Source: Planctomycetales bacterium 71-10 (GTDB lineage: Bacteria > Planctomycetota > Planctomycetia > Isosphaerales > Isosphaeraceae). Taken from it: 64,000 bases of DNA. Every line of letters starts with the position of its first letter. Positions within the stretch are counted from its first letter, which is position 1. A program made the position numbers and the translations under genes. Under the pieces are notes generated by a model. The model did no database searches. It saw nothing but the letters and a program-made list of their open reading frames with translations, and had not been told where the DNA came from. The DNA lies in assembly GCA_001898385.1 (NCBI GenBank), contig MKTT01000102.1, forward strand, positions 80,570 through 144,569. The letters run 5' to 3'. Positions 50,067 through 58,957 of this stretch are shown here, in pieces.

Positions 50067-51548
50067 TCAGCTCTCGATCTTGAGAACCGGCGTCAGGCGG
50101 CCGTTGATGAACTTGTAGTAGGTGCCGGTCGGCTTGAGCGTCTGGCCGTTGCTGGCCCGGCCGCGAGCTTGCCCGGCGAAGGCGTACTGGGTGTTGGCGT
50201 TGGCCCGGAACCTGACCTGGCCGGCGCGGCCCGCCAGGCGGTTGAAGCCCTCGCCGGCGGTGAGGGTCGTCCGGCCGAACCAGCCGTGGGCCAGCGTGAA
50301 GCCCCCCCCGCCCTTCACCCGGTTCCTCCCGCCCAGGCCGCCGTCGATGGTGGCGGGGACCGTGACCGAGTCGTCCACCGAGATGTCGTCGTTGGCCTTG
50401 GAGCCCTGGATGATGATCTGGGACAGGGCCGACGGCACCGGCTGGATCGAGTCCAGCGTGCCGTTGACGAACACCTGGAGGTTCTGCGACGCCGGGATCG
50501 TCGGGGCGTCGGCCTGCTTCACCTCGATCGTGTTCGTGCCGCCGAAGAACTTGCCCAGGGCGATCGGCGTGGCGATCAGGACGTCGCCGATCAGCCGGAC
50601 GGCCCTGGTGTCCCCGGCCGTGTAGACCTTGAACTTCTGGACGGCCGTCGAGCCGTCCGACGGGTCGGTCGCGGTGACGGTGATCGTCGCCGACTCGCCC
50701 GCCCCGGCCGCCGTCGTGTCGATCAGCAGCGCCCCGTTGGGGTTCTGGCTGGAGATCGTGGACGAGGTGATCGTCACCGGGTTGACCGGGATCGATTTCT
50801 CGGTCCCCCCGGTGGCGGTGACCGTCGTGATCTGCGACATCTTCTCCAGCGTGTCGAACCCGTCGACCTGCTGGCCGAAGATGGTGTACTTCTGGTTGAT
50901 CGCCGGTTGCGGCCCGAACGTGATGAAGAATTGGGCGTCGCTGGTGTCGCCGGGGCCGGAGTTGGCCATCGCGAGCTGGCCGTAGCTGCTGAAGTCGACC
51001 GAGGGGTCCACCTCGATCCCGATCGGCGTCACGCCGCTGGACGAGGCCGTACTCGTGGCGCTGTTGGAGCCGCCCTGGGCGACGAAGCCTTCCACGATCC
51101 GCGGGAAGTAACGGCCGGTGTCGACGTAGTAGCCGTTGTTGCTGAAGTTGGTGATGCGGTCGACGGTCTGCGGGGCGACGTCCGGGAAGAACTGGAAGGT
51201 CAGCGGCTCATTGATGATGTTGGGGTCGTCGCCCCCGGACGAGAGGTGCTGGACGTTGATGGTCCAGAACTGGCCGTTGGCGACCGACACCTGGATGTTG
51301 GGGTTGTCGGACGTGGCGGTGAAGGTCTGGGAGGTCGCCCCGCTGGCGCTGCCGTCGAGGGTGAGCTGATACCCCTGACCGCTCGGGGCCGCGACGTCGG
51401 GGATGGGGGCGAGCGAGGCGGTCATCAGCCGACGGCCTTCGAGCGACTCGACGGCGGGGCGGCGCTTGATCCGCGTGGCGTGTGGGGCCGCACCGCTCGC
51501 TTGCGGGTTCGCAAGGAACGGACGTCTCCGAAGGATCCGGTGCCACAT
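50067..51548 (-). CDS. Extracellular cyclophilin-type peptidyl-prolyl isomerase
   Basis: A 493-residue protein. The N-terminus has no normal signal peptide but carries the planctomycete extracellular leader pattern (basic residues, then AVESLEGRRLM at about 32-42). A short Ig-like segment is followed by the cyclophilin domain (about 105-265): FFPDVAPQTVDRITNFSNNGYYVDTG, RIVEGFVAQGG, LAMANSGPGDTSDAQFFITFGP, YTIFGQQVDGFDTLEKM. Key catalytic-site residues such as the QFFI segment are kept. The C-terminal approximately 220 residues form beta-rich domains ending in TYYKFINGRLTPVLKIE. AGGAGG selects the ATG at 51548. Divergent from the kinase gene. Confidence 0.9.
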   Translation of the reverse strand: MWHRILRRRPFLANPQASGAAPHATRIKRRPAVESLEGRRLMTASLAPIPDVAAPSGQGYQLTLDGSASGATSQTFTATSDNPNIQVSVANGQFWTINVQHLSSGGDDPNIINEPLTFQFFPDVAPQTVDRITNFSNNGYYVDTGRYFPRIVEGFVAQGGSNSATSTASSSGVTPIGIEVDPSVDFSSYGQLAMANSGPGDTSDAQFFITFGPQPAINQKYTIFGQQVDGFDTLEKMSQITTVTATGGTEKSIPVNPVTITSSTISSQNPNGALLIDTTAAGAGESATITVTATDPSDGSTAVQKFKVYTAGDTRAVRLIGDVLIATPIALGKFFGGTNTIEVKQADAPTIPASQNLQVFVNGTLDSIQPVPSALSQIIIQGSKANDDISVDDSVTVPATIDGGLGGRNRVKGGGGFTLAHGWFGRTTLTAGEGFNRLAGRAGQVRFRANANTQYAFAGQARGRASNGQTLKPTGTYYKFINGRLTPVLKIES

Positions 51549-51764
51549 TGCGCTGCCTCCTGCCGCCCCTGTCCTGTCCATTCCCGCCGCGACCGGCGTC
51601 CGTGGGAGGTCGCCGATCCATCCGGTGGGTTGTATCGACCGTCGGGGATTTTGCCCTTGAGCCGGATTCGGGCCGTCCCCCTCCGCGATCGGTCGCACGC
51701 GGTCGGATCCCGTCGCAGGCCCTTGCCGCGACGAGACTTGCCTCCGCGGCCCCGGCTTGCGGCG

Positions 51765-51793
51765 TTGACACCCGTCGCGGCCGGACTTATAGT
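51765..51793 (+). promoter_or_regulatory. Near-consensus sigma70 promoter
   Basis: TTGACA (51765-51770, 6/6), a 17-nt spacer, and TATAGT (51788-51793, 5/6). It lies 118 nt before the TTG start of the kinase gene, leaving a leader of about 110 nt. The best sigma70-type match I found in the window. Confidence 0.75.
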
Positions 51794-51910
51794 TGCAGGG
51801 TCCCGCGGCCCAAGCATGCACCCGGCGGGATTCACGTCTTCGAGGGCCTCGGCCCGGCTTCGGTTCGTCTTCGGGATGCGCACGGACGTCTTGTTGGGGG
51901 ATGAGCCCCT

Positions 51911-54900
51911 TTGAGCGAGCACGAGTCCTCCCACGCCCCACCCGACCCCTCCGGCGGTCGCGCGCCCCAGGCGGGCTCGCGCGTGCAGGGGACGTCGCGC
52001 CCGTCGCGAGCCGGTGCGGGGCCTGGGGCCGAGCCCGACGCCCCGACGGCGGCCCGCGGCTCCAGCGTGGACTCCAAGCGGGCGGCGGCGGCCCGCCCGC
52101 CCGCGGCGTCGCTCCCCCGACCCGGGGACGTCCTGGGGACCTTCGTGCTGGAGGAGGCGATCGGCGCCGGCGGCATGGGGGCCGTGTTCCGCGCCCACGA
52201 CGCCACCCTCGACCGCGAGGTCGCGCTGAAGCTCCTCCCCCCCGATCAGGTCGAAGACCCCGAGGTCGTCCAGCGCTTCTACCAGGAGGGTCGGTCGGCG
52301 GCCCGGCTCGACCACGAGAACATCGCCCGGGTCTACAGCCTGGGCCAGGACGGGCCCTTCCACTACATCGTCTTCGAGTTCGTCGAGGGGGAGACGATCC
52401 GCCGCCGGGTCGACGAGCGGGGCCCGATGTCGGTCGCCGAGGCCGTCGACGTCACGCTCCAGATGGCCCAGGCGCTCGTCCACGCCTCGCTCCGCGGGGT
52501 CGTCCACCGCGACGTCAAGCCCTCGAACATCATCATCACCCCCGAGGGCCGGGCCAAGCTGGTCGACATGGGCCTGGCCCGGCGGTTCGAACGCCAGGGC
52601 GAGCGCGGCGGGCTGACCCAGACCGGCATGACCCTGGGGACGTTCGACTACATCAGCCCCGAGCAGGCCCGCGACCCGCGGGACGTCGACGTCCGCAGCG
52701 ACCTGTACTCGCTGGGCTGCACCCTGTTCCACATGCTGACCGGCCGGCCCCCCTTCCCCGGCGGGACGGTGCTCCAGAAGCTTTTGCAGCACCAAGAGGA
52801 GGCCCCGCCCGACGTCCGGGAGCTGAACCCCGACGTCCCGCCGGCCCTGGCGAAGGTGCTCGACAAGCTCATGGCGAAGGACCGCGACCGCCGCTGCCAG
52901 TCGCCGGAGCAGCTCCTGCGCGACCTGCTCGGCGTCGCCGGCCGGGCCGGGATCCCCCTGCCCCGGTTCGAGACCTCCGCGATCCCCGCCGAGCGGCCGG
53001 CGTGGGAACGCCCGGCGGCCTTCGCGACGCTGGCCGGCTTCCTGCTGCTGGCGGCCGGCCTCTTCTACTGGGGCCGGGAGCTGCTCGACCCCTCGGCCAC
53101 GACCCCGACGGTCGACTACCCGTCGCTGAGCGCCTCGCGGGCCGCGTCGAATCCCCGGCCCCCGGCCCCGTCGGCGAGCCCCGCGACGACGACCCCCGCG
53201 CCGCCGGCCGCCCCGCGGAAGATCGACGTCCGGCCGGGCGACGACCTGGCGTCGATCCTGGCGTCGGCCCCACACAAGTCCATCGTCACCCTGACGGAGG
53301 ACGGGCCTTATCTGCTGACCGGTCGCGCCCCGGCCCCCCGCGGGGAGGCCCGCGACGTCACGATCCGGGCCGAGGTGGGCAAGCGGCCCGTCCTCCGGTT
53401 CGTCGCCGACGCCGGCGGCGGCGACCGGCCGGCGACGGCCCTGCTGGCCTTCGCGCGCGGCCGGGTCGCGATCGAGGGCCTGACCTTCGAGGCCGAGGGT
53501 CGCGCCCTGGACGACCGGCTCGCCGCCATCGTCCTCGACGACGCCGAACTCCAGCTCGCTGGCTGCGTCTTCCGGCGAGGACCCGGGGCGGGGGCGGGGA
53601 TCCCGGCGGTCCTGGGCCGGGTCGCGTCGGCCGACGCGGCCGGGGACCGGCCGCCGGCGATCGTCGCCCGCCAGTGCCACTTCGACCCCGGCGCCGCGGC
53701 CGTCGAGTGCCGGGGGCCGGCGGACGTCAAGTTCTACGACTGCACCTTCGGCCCTGGCGGCCCGGCCGTGGTGCTGGACGATCCCGGAGGCCCGACCGGC
53801 CCGCGCGACGTCTCGGCCGTGCGGTCCAGTTTCATGGCCGGCCCCTCGCCGGTGTTCCTCGTGCGCGGCCCGCAGGCCGGCTTCCGGGTGGACGACTGCG
53901 TCCTGGCCCCGGGCGACGCCTCGGCGGCCGCCCGCGTCCTGGCCCTGGTCGACTCCCCTCGCGACCTCGCCTGGATGGGGCGGGGCAACCTCTACGGCCC
54001 GTTCGACGCCTTCCTCGAAGTCGCCGGCAAGCCGTCGTCCGAGGACGCCGTCCCCGACTTCGAGCGCTGGCGTTCGGGCCTGCGCGAGGACCGTTCCGTG
54101 CTGGCGACCTCGCCGGTGTGGGAGTCGTCCGACCCGGCCCGCGAGCTGGCCCGGGGGCCCGAGGCCCCCACGCTCGCCTTCCGGCTCGCCGCGGCCGACG
54201 ACCGGCCGTCCCCCGTAGGTGCCCGCAAGGGGCCGTTCGGCACCCAGATCGTCGAGCCCGCCGCGCCCCGCCCCGCGGCCGAGGCCCCCGCGACCGCCAT
54301 GGCCACGTCGACGGCGTCGGAGCCGGTGAAGTCGGCCTCCGCGGCCCCGGTCGCGAAGCCGGACGGGGTCCGGGAACCCTCGCCGGTCGTCGAGCCGGAC
54401 GAGCCCCCGGAGATCCCGACCATGCCCCCCATGGTCAACGCGGACCCGGACGAGGCCGAGCCGACCCCGCCCGCCCCCGTCGCCGTCGCGGGCCCCCCCG
54501 CCGAGGCGACCCGCGCCGCCGGCGAGGGCCGAGCCCCGGCCGAGGAGGACCTGGTCCGCAGCGCCGAGCAGCTCCAGAGCATGATCGCCCTGGCCGCCCA
54601 GCAGGGGGCCGGGGGGGGCGAGTTGCACGTCGCCGCCGGGGCCGAGCTGGAGCTGACGACCCTGACGCTCCCGTCGGGCTCGTGGACGATCGCCGCCCAG
54701 CCGGGCGAGCGCCGCCCTCGCCTGCGGTTCCACGCGTCCCCGTTCGGATCTTCCACGAGCTGGACGGCCCTGTTCCAGGTCCCGTCGGGCGAGCTGAAGC
54801 TCCAGGGGCTCGACCTCCAGGTGGAGGACGCCGATCACCAGTCGATGGGGAGGCTCGCCGCCGTGAGCGTCGCGGCGGGGGCCTCGCTGGAGCTGGCCGA

Positions 54901-55645
54901 CTGCACGATCAGCGTGGTAGGTCGCGCCCCATCACACGCCGCGATCGCCGTCCCGCCGCCGCGCGACCCGACCGGGCGCGGCGTCGTCAGGCCGGCCGTC
55001 GTCCGGATCCGGGACGGCTTCGTCCGCACGGTGGGGGACGGCATTTTCGTCGCCTCCGGCCAGCGGCTCGACGCCCGGCTGGACAACGTGGTCGTCGCGG
55101 CCGACGGCAGCCTGCTCCACGCCCAGGGGGGGAGCGGCCGATCCCCGGACGGGCCCTCGCTCGCCCTGAAGATGGAGCGCGTCCTCGCCCGCGCCCGGGG
55201 GGGGCTGGTCCACCTGGACGGCTCGGCCGACGAGGCGGGGCTGCCGATGGCCGAGGTCGCGGCCCGCGACTCCGTCTTCAGCACCGGCGACGCCGGCTCC
55301 CCCCTCTTCCGCGTCGACGGCCGGGGCCGATCCGACGCGCTCGCCGACCGCATCCGGTGGACGGGCGAGGACGTCGGCTACCACGACGTCACCACCTACC
55401 GCGCGGACGACGTTGGCCGCATCGGCGTCTCCCCCAGGCGCTACGCCCGCTCCGACTGGCTCATCAACTTCGTCGCCCGCGACGACGCCCCGGTCCTGGA
55501 CGTCGAGTTCGCCGACCGCAAGGCCCCGGCCCTCCCCGCCCGCGACCTCACGCCCCAGGCCCTCCGCCTCGCCCCCGGCGGCCCGTTCGCCCGCAAGGGG
55601 CCCGACTTCGCCGCCATCCCCCCCGCGCCGGCCGCGGGGTCGTGA
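51911..55645 (+). CDS. Ser/Thr protein kinase with beta-helix ectodomain
   Basis: A 1244-residue kinase. The kinase domain (about 75-345) has GAGGMG (about 83-88), VALKLL, HRDVKPSN (about 198-205), DMG instead of DFG (about 218-220), and SPE. A membrane helix at about 370-390 (FATLAGFLLLAAGLFYWG) follows. A Pro/Thr-rich stalk leads to an extracellular part of over 800 residues with right-handed parallel beta-helix character: IAIEGLTFEAEGRALDD-like rungs, QLAGCVFRRGPG, KFYDCTFGPGGPAVVLDD; and a second such region at about 900-1200 (LELADCTISVVG). The start is a TTG with GGGGGATG upstream; no in-frame ATG lies near. Sensing of a polysaccharide is plausible for the ectodomain (inference). Confidence 0.9.
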   Translation: MSEHESSHAPPDPSGGRAPQAGSRVQGTSRPSRAGAGPGAEPDAPTAARGSSVDSKRAAAARPPAASLPRPGDVLGTFVLEEAIGAGGMGAVFRAHDATLDREVALKLLPPDQVEDPEVVQRFYQEGRSAARLDHENIARVYSLGQDGPFHYIVFEFVEGETIRRRVDERGPMSVAEAVDVTLQMAQALVHASLRGVVHRDVKPSNIIITPEGRAKLVDMGLARRFERQGERGGLTQTGMTLGTFDYISPEQARDPRDVDVRSDLYSLGCTLFHMLTGRPPFPGGTVLQKLLQHQEEAPPDVRELNPDVPPALAKVLDKLMAKDRDRRCQSPEQLLRDLLGVAGRAGIPLPRFETSAIPAERPAWERPAAFATLAGFLLLAAGLFYWGRELLDPSATTPTVDYPSLSASRAASNPRPPAPSASPATTTPAPPAAPRKIDVRPGDDLASILASAPHKSIVTLTEDGPYLLTGRAPAPRGEARDVTIRAEVGKRPVLRFVADAGGGDRPATALLAFARGRVAIEGLTFEAEGRALDDRLAAIVLDDAELQLAGCVFRRGPGAGAGIPAVLGRVASADAAGDRPPAIVARQCHFDPGAAAVECRGPADVKFYDCTFGPGGPAVVLDDPGGPTGPRDVSAVRSSFMAGPSPVFLVRGPQAGFRVDDCVLAPGDASAAARVLALVDSPRDLAWMGRGNLYGPFDAFLEVAGKPSSEDAVPDFERWRSGLREDRSVLATSPVWESSDPARELARGPEAPTLAFRLAAADDRPSPVGARKGPFGTQIVEPAAPRPAAEAPATAMATSTASEPVKSASAAPVAKPDGVREPSPVVEPDEPPEIPTMPPMVNADPDEAEPTPPAPVAVAGPPAEATRAAGEGRAPAEEDLVRSAEQLQSMIALAAQQGAGGGELHVAAGAELELTTLTLPSGSWTIAAQPGERRPRLRFHASPFGSSTSWTALFQVPSGELKLQGLDLQVEDADHQSMGRLAAVSVAAGASLELADCTISVVGRAPSHAAIAVPPPRDPTGRGVVRPAVVRIRDGFVRTVGDGIFVASGQRLDARLDNVVVAADGSLLHAQGGSGRSPDGPSLALKMERVLARARGGLVHLDGSADEAGLPMAEVAARDSVFSTGDAGSPLFRVDGRGRSDALADRIRWTGEDVGYHDVTTYRADDVGRIGVSPRRYARSDWLINFVARDDAPVLDVEFADRKAPALPARDLTPQALRLAPGGPFARKGPDFAAIPPAPAAGS

Positions 55646-55649
55646 GCCG

Positions 55650-56738
55650 CTAGGGACGACCGGCCCCCGGTCGCATCCCGACCAGCCGTTCGACCTGCGC
55701 GCGGCGGAACGGAACGCCCGCGCCGGGGGGCGGCGGGGCCGGGACCAGCGCCCGCGCGATCGCCGTTCCCAGCTCGTCGAGTCCCGTCCCCGCCTCGGCC
55801 GAGACGACGACGAAGGGAACGCCTGCGAAGACTTTCGCCGGCTCCCACGCGGCGGGGAGGTCGGCCTTGCTGGCGACGATCAGCGTGCTCGCGGCCGGGG
55901 AGGCCGCGTCCCCCGGCTCCAGCGGGCGCGAGCGGTCCAGGACCAGCAGCGTCAGGTCGGCCCGCTCGCGCTCGCGCAGGGCCCGCTCGACGCCCGATCG
56001 CTCGACGGCGTCCTCGGCCTCGCGGACGCCGGCGGTGTCGACCAGCTCCACGGGCCAGCCGTCGAATGCGGTGCGCACGGTCACGGCGTCGCGGGTCGTG
56101 CCGGGCGTCGGGGCGACGATCGCCCTCGCGTAGCCGGCCAGCGCGTTGAGCAGCCGGCTCTTGCCCGCGTTCGGCCGCCCGGCGATCGCCACCCGCCAAC
56201 CGTCCACTAGCCGCACGCCGACCCGGCCGCGATCGATCAGCGCATCCAGCCGCGACGCCGCGTCCTCGCCCCCGCCCGCGATCGCCGTCACCTCCCGGTC
56301 GAGCGCCCCCTGCGCCTGCTCCAGCAGGATCTCCGCCGTCCGGAGCGTCGACGCCCGCGCCAGGTCGTCCCACGCCTCGGCCGCGGTCGGCGTGGGGACG
56401 GCCGATCGTAAGAACGCCGACGCCTCCACGAGCCTGACGCCTCGCCCGGCCAACGCCCGGACGACCAGGTCGATCGCGGCCGAGCCGCCGTGGCACTGGA
56501 CGTCCACGCCGCCGGGATCGCCGTCGAGGACCACCGCGACGACCTCGTCCCCCAGCCCCGCGCCCAGGCGGCCGAACCGGGGACGCATCGGCGCCGTATC
56601 CGCGAGCGACGCCCCGCGCATCGGGCGGAACGCGGCGTCGACCGCCTCCAGCGCCCCTGGTCCCCACGCGCGCACCACGGCCACCGCCCCGCGGCCGGGA
56701 GGTGTCAGCACGGCCATGAGCGGGGCGTCCGTCGGCAA
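55650..56738 (-). CDS. MnmE-like tRNA modification GTPase paralogue lacking C-terminal Cys motif
   Basis: A 362-residue GTPase of the MnmE/TrmE family. The N-terminal folate-binding-like domain starts MAVLTPPGRGAVAVVRAWG. The central helical domain has SAFLRSAVPTPT and AEILLEQAQGALDREV. The G domain shows G1 GRPNAGKS (about 185-192), G2 GTTRD, G3 DTAGVRE and G4 SKAD in place of NKxD. MnmE is normally about 450 residues and ends with CxGK, whose Cys is needed for tRNA wobble-uridine modification; this protein ends ...GMRPGAGRP without it. It starts with a TTG (56738, GGAG upstream); an ATG at 56717 would cut the first strand. Probably a divergent paralogue. Confidence 0.88.
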   Translation of the reverse strand: MPTDAPLMAVLTPPGRGAVAVVRAWGPGALEAVDAAFRPMRGASLADTAPMRPRFGRLGAGLGDEVVAVVLDGDPGGVDVQCHGGSAAIDLVVRALAGRGVRLVEASAFLRSAVPTPTAAEAWDDLARASTLRTAEILLEQAQGALDREVTAIAGGGEDAASRLDALIDRGRVGVRLVDGWRVAIAGRPNAGKSRLLNALAGYARAIVAPTPGTTRDAVTVRTAFDGWPVELVDTAGVREAEDAVERSGVERALRERERADLTLLVLDRSRPLEPGDAASPAASTLIVASKADLPAAWEPAKVFAGVPFVVVSAEAGTGLDELGTAIARALVPAPPPPGAGVPFRRAQVERLVGMRPGAGRP

Positions 56739-56779
56739 GTCTCGCGCTCCATACCCAGGTCGACGCCGCCATCCCGCCG

Positions 56780-56788
56780 TGATAGAGT
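56780..56788 (+). promoter_or_regulatory. Extended -10 promoter candidate
   Basis: TGATAGAGT, TG one base before TAGAGT, 43 nt before the ATG at 56831. It resembles the motifs at 5722 and 36977. Confidence 0.4.
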
Positions 56789-56830
56789 ACCGGGGCGATG
56801 GGGCTTCGAGGTCTGGAGCAAGGATCCCGC

Positions 56831-57316
56831 ATGGCCTACTGGTTGTTCAAGTCCGAGCCCGAATGTTACTCCTACGCCGACCTGGAGCGCGACGGCTCGA
56901 CGGGGTGGAACGGCGTGCGGAACTTCCAGGCGCGGAACTTCCTGCGCGACTCGGTCCGGGTCGGCGACGGCGTGCTGTATTACCACTCCAACGCCGCCCC
57001 CCCGGCCGTCGCCGGGATCGCCGAGGTCGTCGAGGCCGGGCATCCCGACCCGACCGCCTTCGACCCGGAGTCCGAAGAATACGACCCCAAGAGCAAGCCC
57101 GACGCCCCGACGTGGTTCCAGGTGACCATCAAGCCGGTGCGGCCCGTCGACCCACCCCTGAGCCTGGCCATGCTCCGCGAGGTCGCCTCGCTGGCGGGGA
57201 TGGAGCTGCTCCGCAAGGGGAGCCGGCTCTCCGTCCAGCCGGTGACGGACGCTGAGTGGAAGGCCGTCCTGGACCTGGCCGGCATCAAGCCCGCGAAGAA
57301 GTCGCGGAAAGGCTGA
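56831..57316 (+). CDS. EVE domain protein
   Basis: A 161-residue single EVE-domain protein. EVE proteins are PUA-like and read modified bases in DNA or RNA. Landmarks: MAYWLFKSEPECYSYADLE, GWNGVRNFQARNFLRDSVRVGDGVLYYHSNA, PPAVAGIAEVVE, and PTWFQVTIKPVRPV; a Trp-rich pocket is visible. The start at 56831 opens directly on the motif; upstream in-frame residues from 56798 look non-coding. It is followed 7 nt later by a VOC gene and is divergent from the MnmE-like gene, which is noteworthy since both protein types deal with modified nucleotides. Confidence 0.92.
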   Translation: MAYWLFKSEPECYSYADLERDGSTGWNGVRNFQARNFLRDSVRVGDGVLYYHSNAAPPAVAGIAEVVEAGHPDPTAFDPESEEYDPKSKPDAPTWFQVTIKPVRPVDPPLSLAMLREVASLAGMELLRKGSRLSVQPVTDAEWKAVLDLAGIKPAKKSRKG

Positions 57317-57323
57317 GCGACGC

Positions 57324-57707
57324 ATGGCGAGACTCGAACACTTCGCGATCTACGCGGCCGACCTGGAAGCCCTGAAGGACTTCTATGTGCATGTCATGGG
57401 GATGAAGGTCGCCCGCGTCGGCGGCGGCAATCCCCCCGGCGGCTACTTCCTCGCCGACGACCACGGCGGCGCCATCGAGATCATCGCCCGCCCCGCCGGC
57501 GAGGCGAACGCCGACCAGCGCTGGGTGTGCCACCTCGCCTTCTGGGTCGACGACGTCTTCGCGAAGAAGGCCGAGCTGGAGCGGCTGGGCCTCCGCTTCG
57601 AGGTCGACACCGCGGCCGACGACGCCGAAATCAAGACGTGCTTCTTCAACGATCCCGAAGGCAACCGCTGCCAGCTCGTCTGGCGGAGCAAGCCGCTGGT
57701 GGATTGA
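57324..57707 (+). CDS. VOC (glyoxalase/bleomycin-resistance) family protein
   Basis: A 127-residue protein with the vicinal-oxygen-chelate fold of two beta-alpha-beta-beta-beta units. Metal-ligand candidates are H6 in LEHFAIYAADLEALKDFY, E around residue 52 (AIEII), H70 in CHLAFWVDD, and Q around 117 (GNRCQLV). The usual Glu at the last position is Gln, so metal binding may differ. The size fits a single-chain dioxygenase- or glyoxalase-like enzyme; substrate unknown. The 7-nt spacing puts it in one operon with the EVE gene. Both stop codons at this convergent junction sit in a small TGAGGG/CCCTCA dyad. Confidence 0.85.
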   Translation: MARLEHFAIYAADLEALKDFYVHVMGMKVARVGGGNPPGGYFLADDHGGAIEIIARPAGEANADQRWVCHLAFWVDDVFAKKAELERLGLRFEVDTAADDAEIKTCFFNDPEGNRCQLVWRSKPLVD

Positions 57708-57717
57708 GGGCCGCCCC

Positions 57718-58953
57718 TCACCGCAGGTCCGCGTCGAACCCGATCCGCTGGCCGGGGACGAGGCGGTCGGACTCGATGGTTAGCTCGCCGCCGGCGGCCT
57801 CGATCGGGAACGTCCGCGATTCGCCGGGGAGCAGACCCTTCAGCGACACGGTCGAGCGCACGCCGCCGACGGCCGGGTGGGCGTCGTGGTAGATCGGGGC
57901 GACGCCCCGGTTCTCGATCGTCGCGACCGATCGCTCGGCCGAGCCGCGGAACTCGACGACGCGGAAGCGATAGCCGCACGCCAGGCCCGCCGCGCGGATC
58001 CGCTCGGGCTTCTGGTGTTTCGGCTGGGCGTCGCCGATCATGAACGTGATGTGGAACTTCGCGGCATGGTCCTCGAACGGGACGCCGTGCGGGCCCTTCG
58101 GCGCGAGGGCCTGCGCCTGGTCCTTCGGCTCGTAGAAGCTGAATTCGCCGCCGGTCGGGGCGACCTTCCAGCGGTCGCGGCCCAGGGCGATCCAGTTCGG
58201 CTCGTTCTCCCGGCTGTGCTTCGCGTGATTGAACGAGTCGTCGAACACGCCGAACGGCAGGGCGAGCAGCGCCTCATCGCCCGCGAACGGGGCGTGGTCG
58301 CCCGCGGCGTCGACCGAGATCATCCAGGGCGTTTGATGGAACGCGGCCGTCATGTCGCGGGCGAACTGACGCTGATAGTCGAGCGACGGGAACGTGCCGC
58401 CCAGCGTCATCGGGCCGTCGTAGATGTGGTATTCGGACCAGAGCCCGAAGCCGACCTCCAGGAACGCCAGTCGCGGGTCGCGGTCGTACCGCTCGGCGAA
58501 CCGCCGGAAGAACTCCGCGACGGCGCGCTGCAACTCGGGGTGCGACCAGTCGGAGAAGCCGGTCTTCTTCTTCTCCGAAAGCGCCGTCTGCCCCTTGTAG
58601 TCGGGCAGTTTCTGGATGTACGTCGGCACGCCCGAGGGCTTGCCGACGTAGGTGTCGTAGAACCGGAGGATCGCCTGATGCTTGCGGCCGGCGACCTCGT
58701 CCAGCAGCCTGTCGACCGGCCCCCAGTCGTATTCGTCTCTCCCCCGGATCACCTGGGAGTACGGGAAGTAGCTGTATTCGAGCTGGATCGGCGCGGTGCG
58801 GACGGCCTCGTTGGTCGTCCACAGGACGATGCCGGTCATCGGCTGGACCTCGCGGACTTCCGACTTCAGCGGGATCGGGCGGAGGTCGTCCGCCCGTCCC
58901 GTGGAAGCCAGGGCCCAGCAAGCCGCCAGCCCGAAAGACAGCCTGGAATTCAT
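57718..58953 (-). CDS. Exported DUF4832 / glycosidase-like barrel protein
   Basis: A 411-residue protein with a signal peptide (about 1-21, ASTGRADD). The middle part looks like a glycoside-hydrolase-type TIM barrel: PIQLEYSYFPYSQVI, AILRFYDTYVG, PELQRAVAEFFRRFAERYDRDPRLAFLEVGFGLWSEYHIY. The last third has the DUF4832-type beta-sandwich (ATIENRGVAPIYHDAHPA, SLKGLLPGESRTFPIEA). A conserved Glu in LEVGFGLWSE is a plausible acid. It starts 4 nt after the rtcB stop, so the two are co-transcribed, although an exported sugar-type enzyme and an RNA ligase have no obvious link. Substrate unknown. Confidence 0.82.
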   Translation of the reverse strand: MNSRLSFGLAACWALASTGRADDLRPIPLKSEVREVQPMTGIVLWTTNEAVRTAPIQLEYSYFPYSQVIRGRDEYDWGPVDRLLDEVAGRKHQAILRFYDTYVGKPSGVPTYIQKLPDYKGQTALSEKKKTGFSDWSHPELQRAVAEFFRRFAERYDRDPRLAFLEVGFGLWSEYHIYDGPMTLGGTFPSLDYQRQFARDMTAAFHQTPWMISVDAAGDHAPFAGDEALLALPFGVFDDSFNHAKHSRENEPNWIALGRDRWKVAPTGGEFSFYEPKDQAQALAPKGPHGVPFEDHAAKFHITFMIGDAQPKHQKPERIRAAGLACGYRFRVVEFRGSAERSVATIENRGVAPIYHDAHPAVGGVRSTVSLKGLLPGESRTFPIEAAGGELTIESDRLVPGQRIGFDADLR

Positions 58954-58957
58954 CCGA

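Noticed and set aside
51425-54838. A 1137-codon minus-strand frame
   Set aside because: It is a shadow of the beta-helix kinase and overlaps the cyclophilin gene in another frame.
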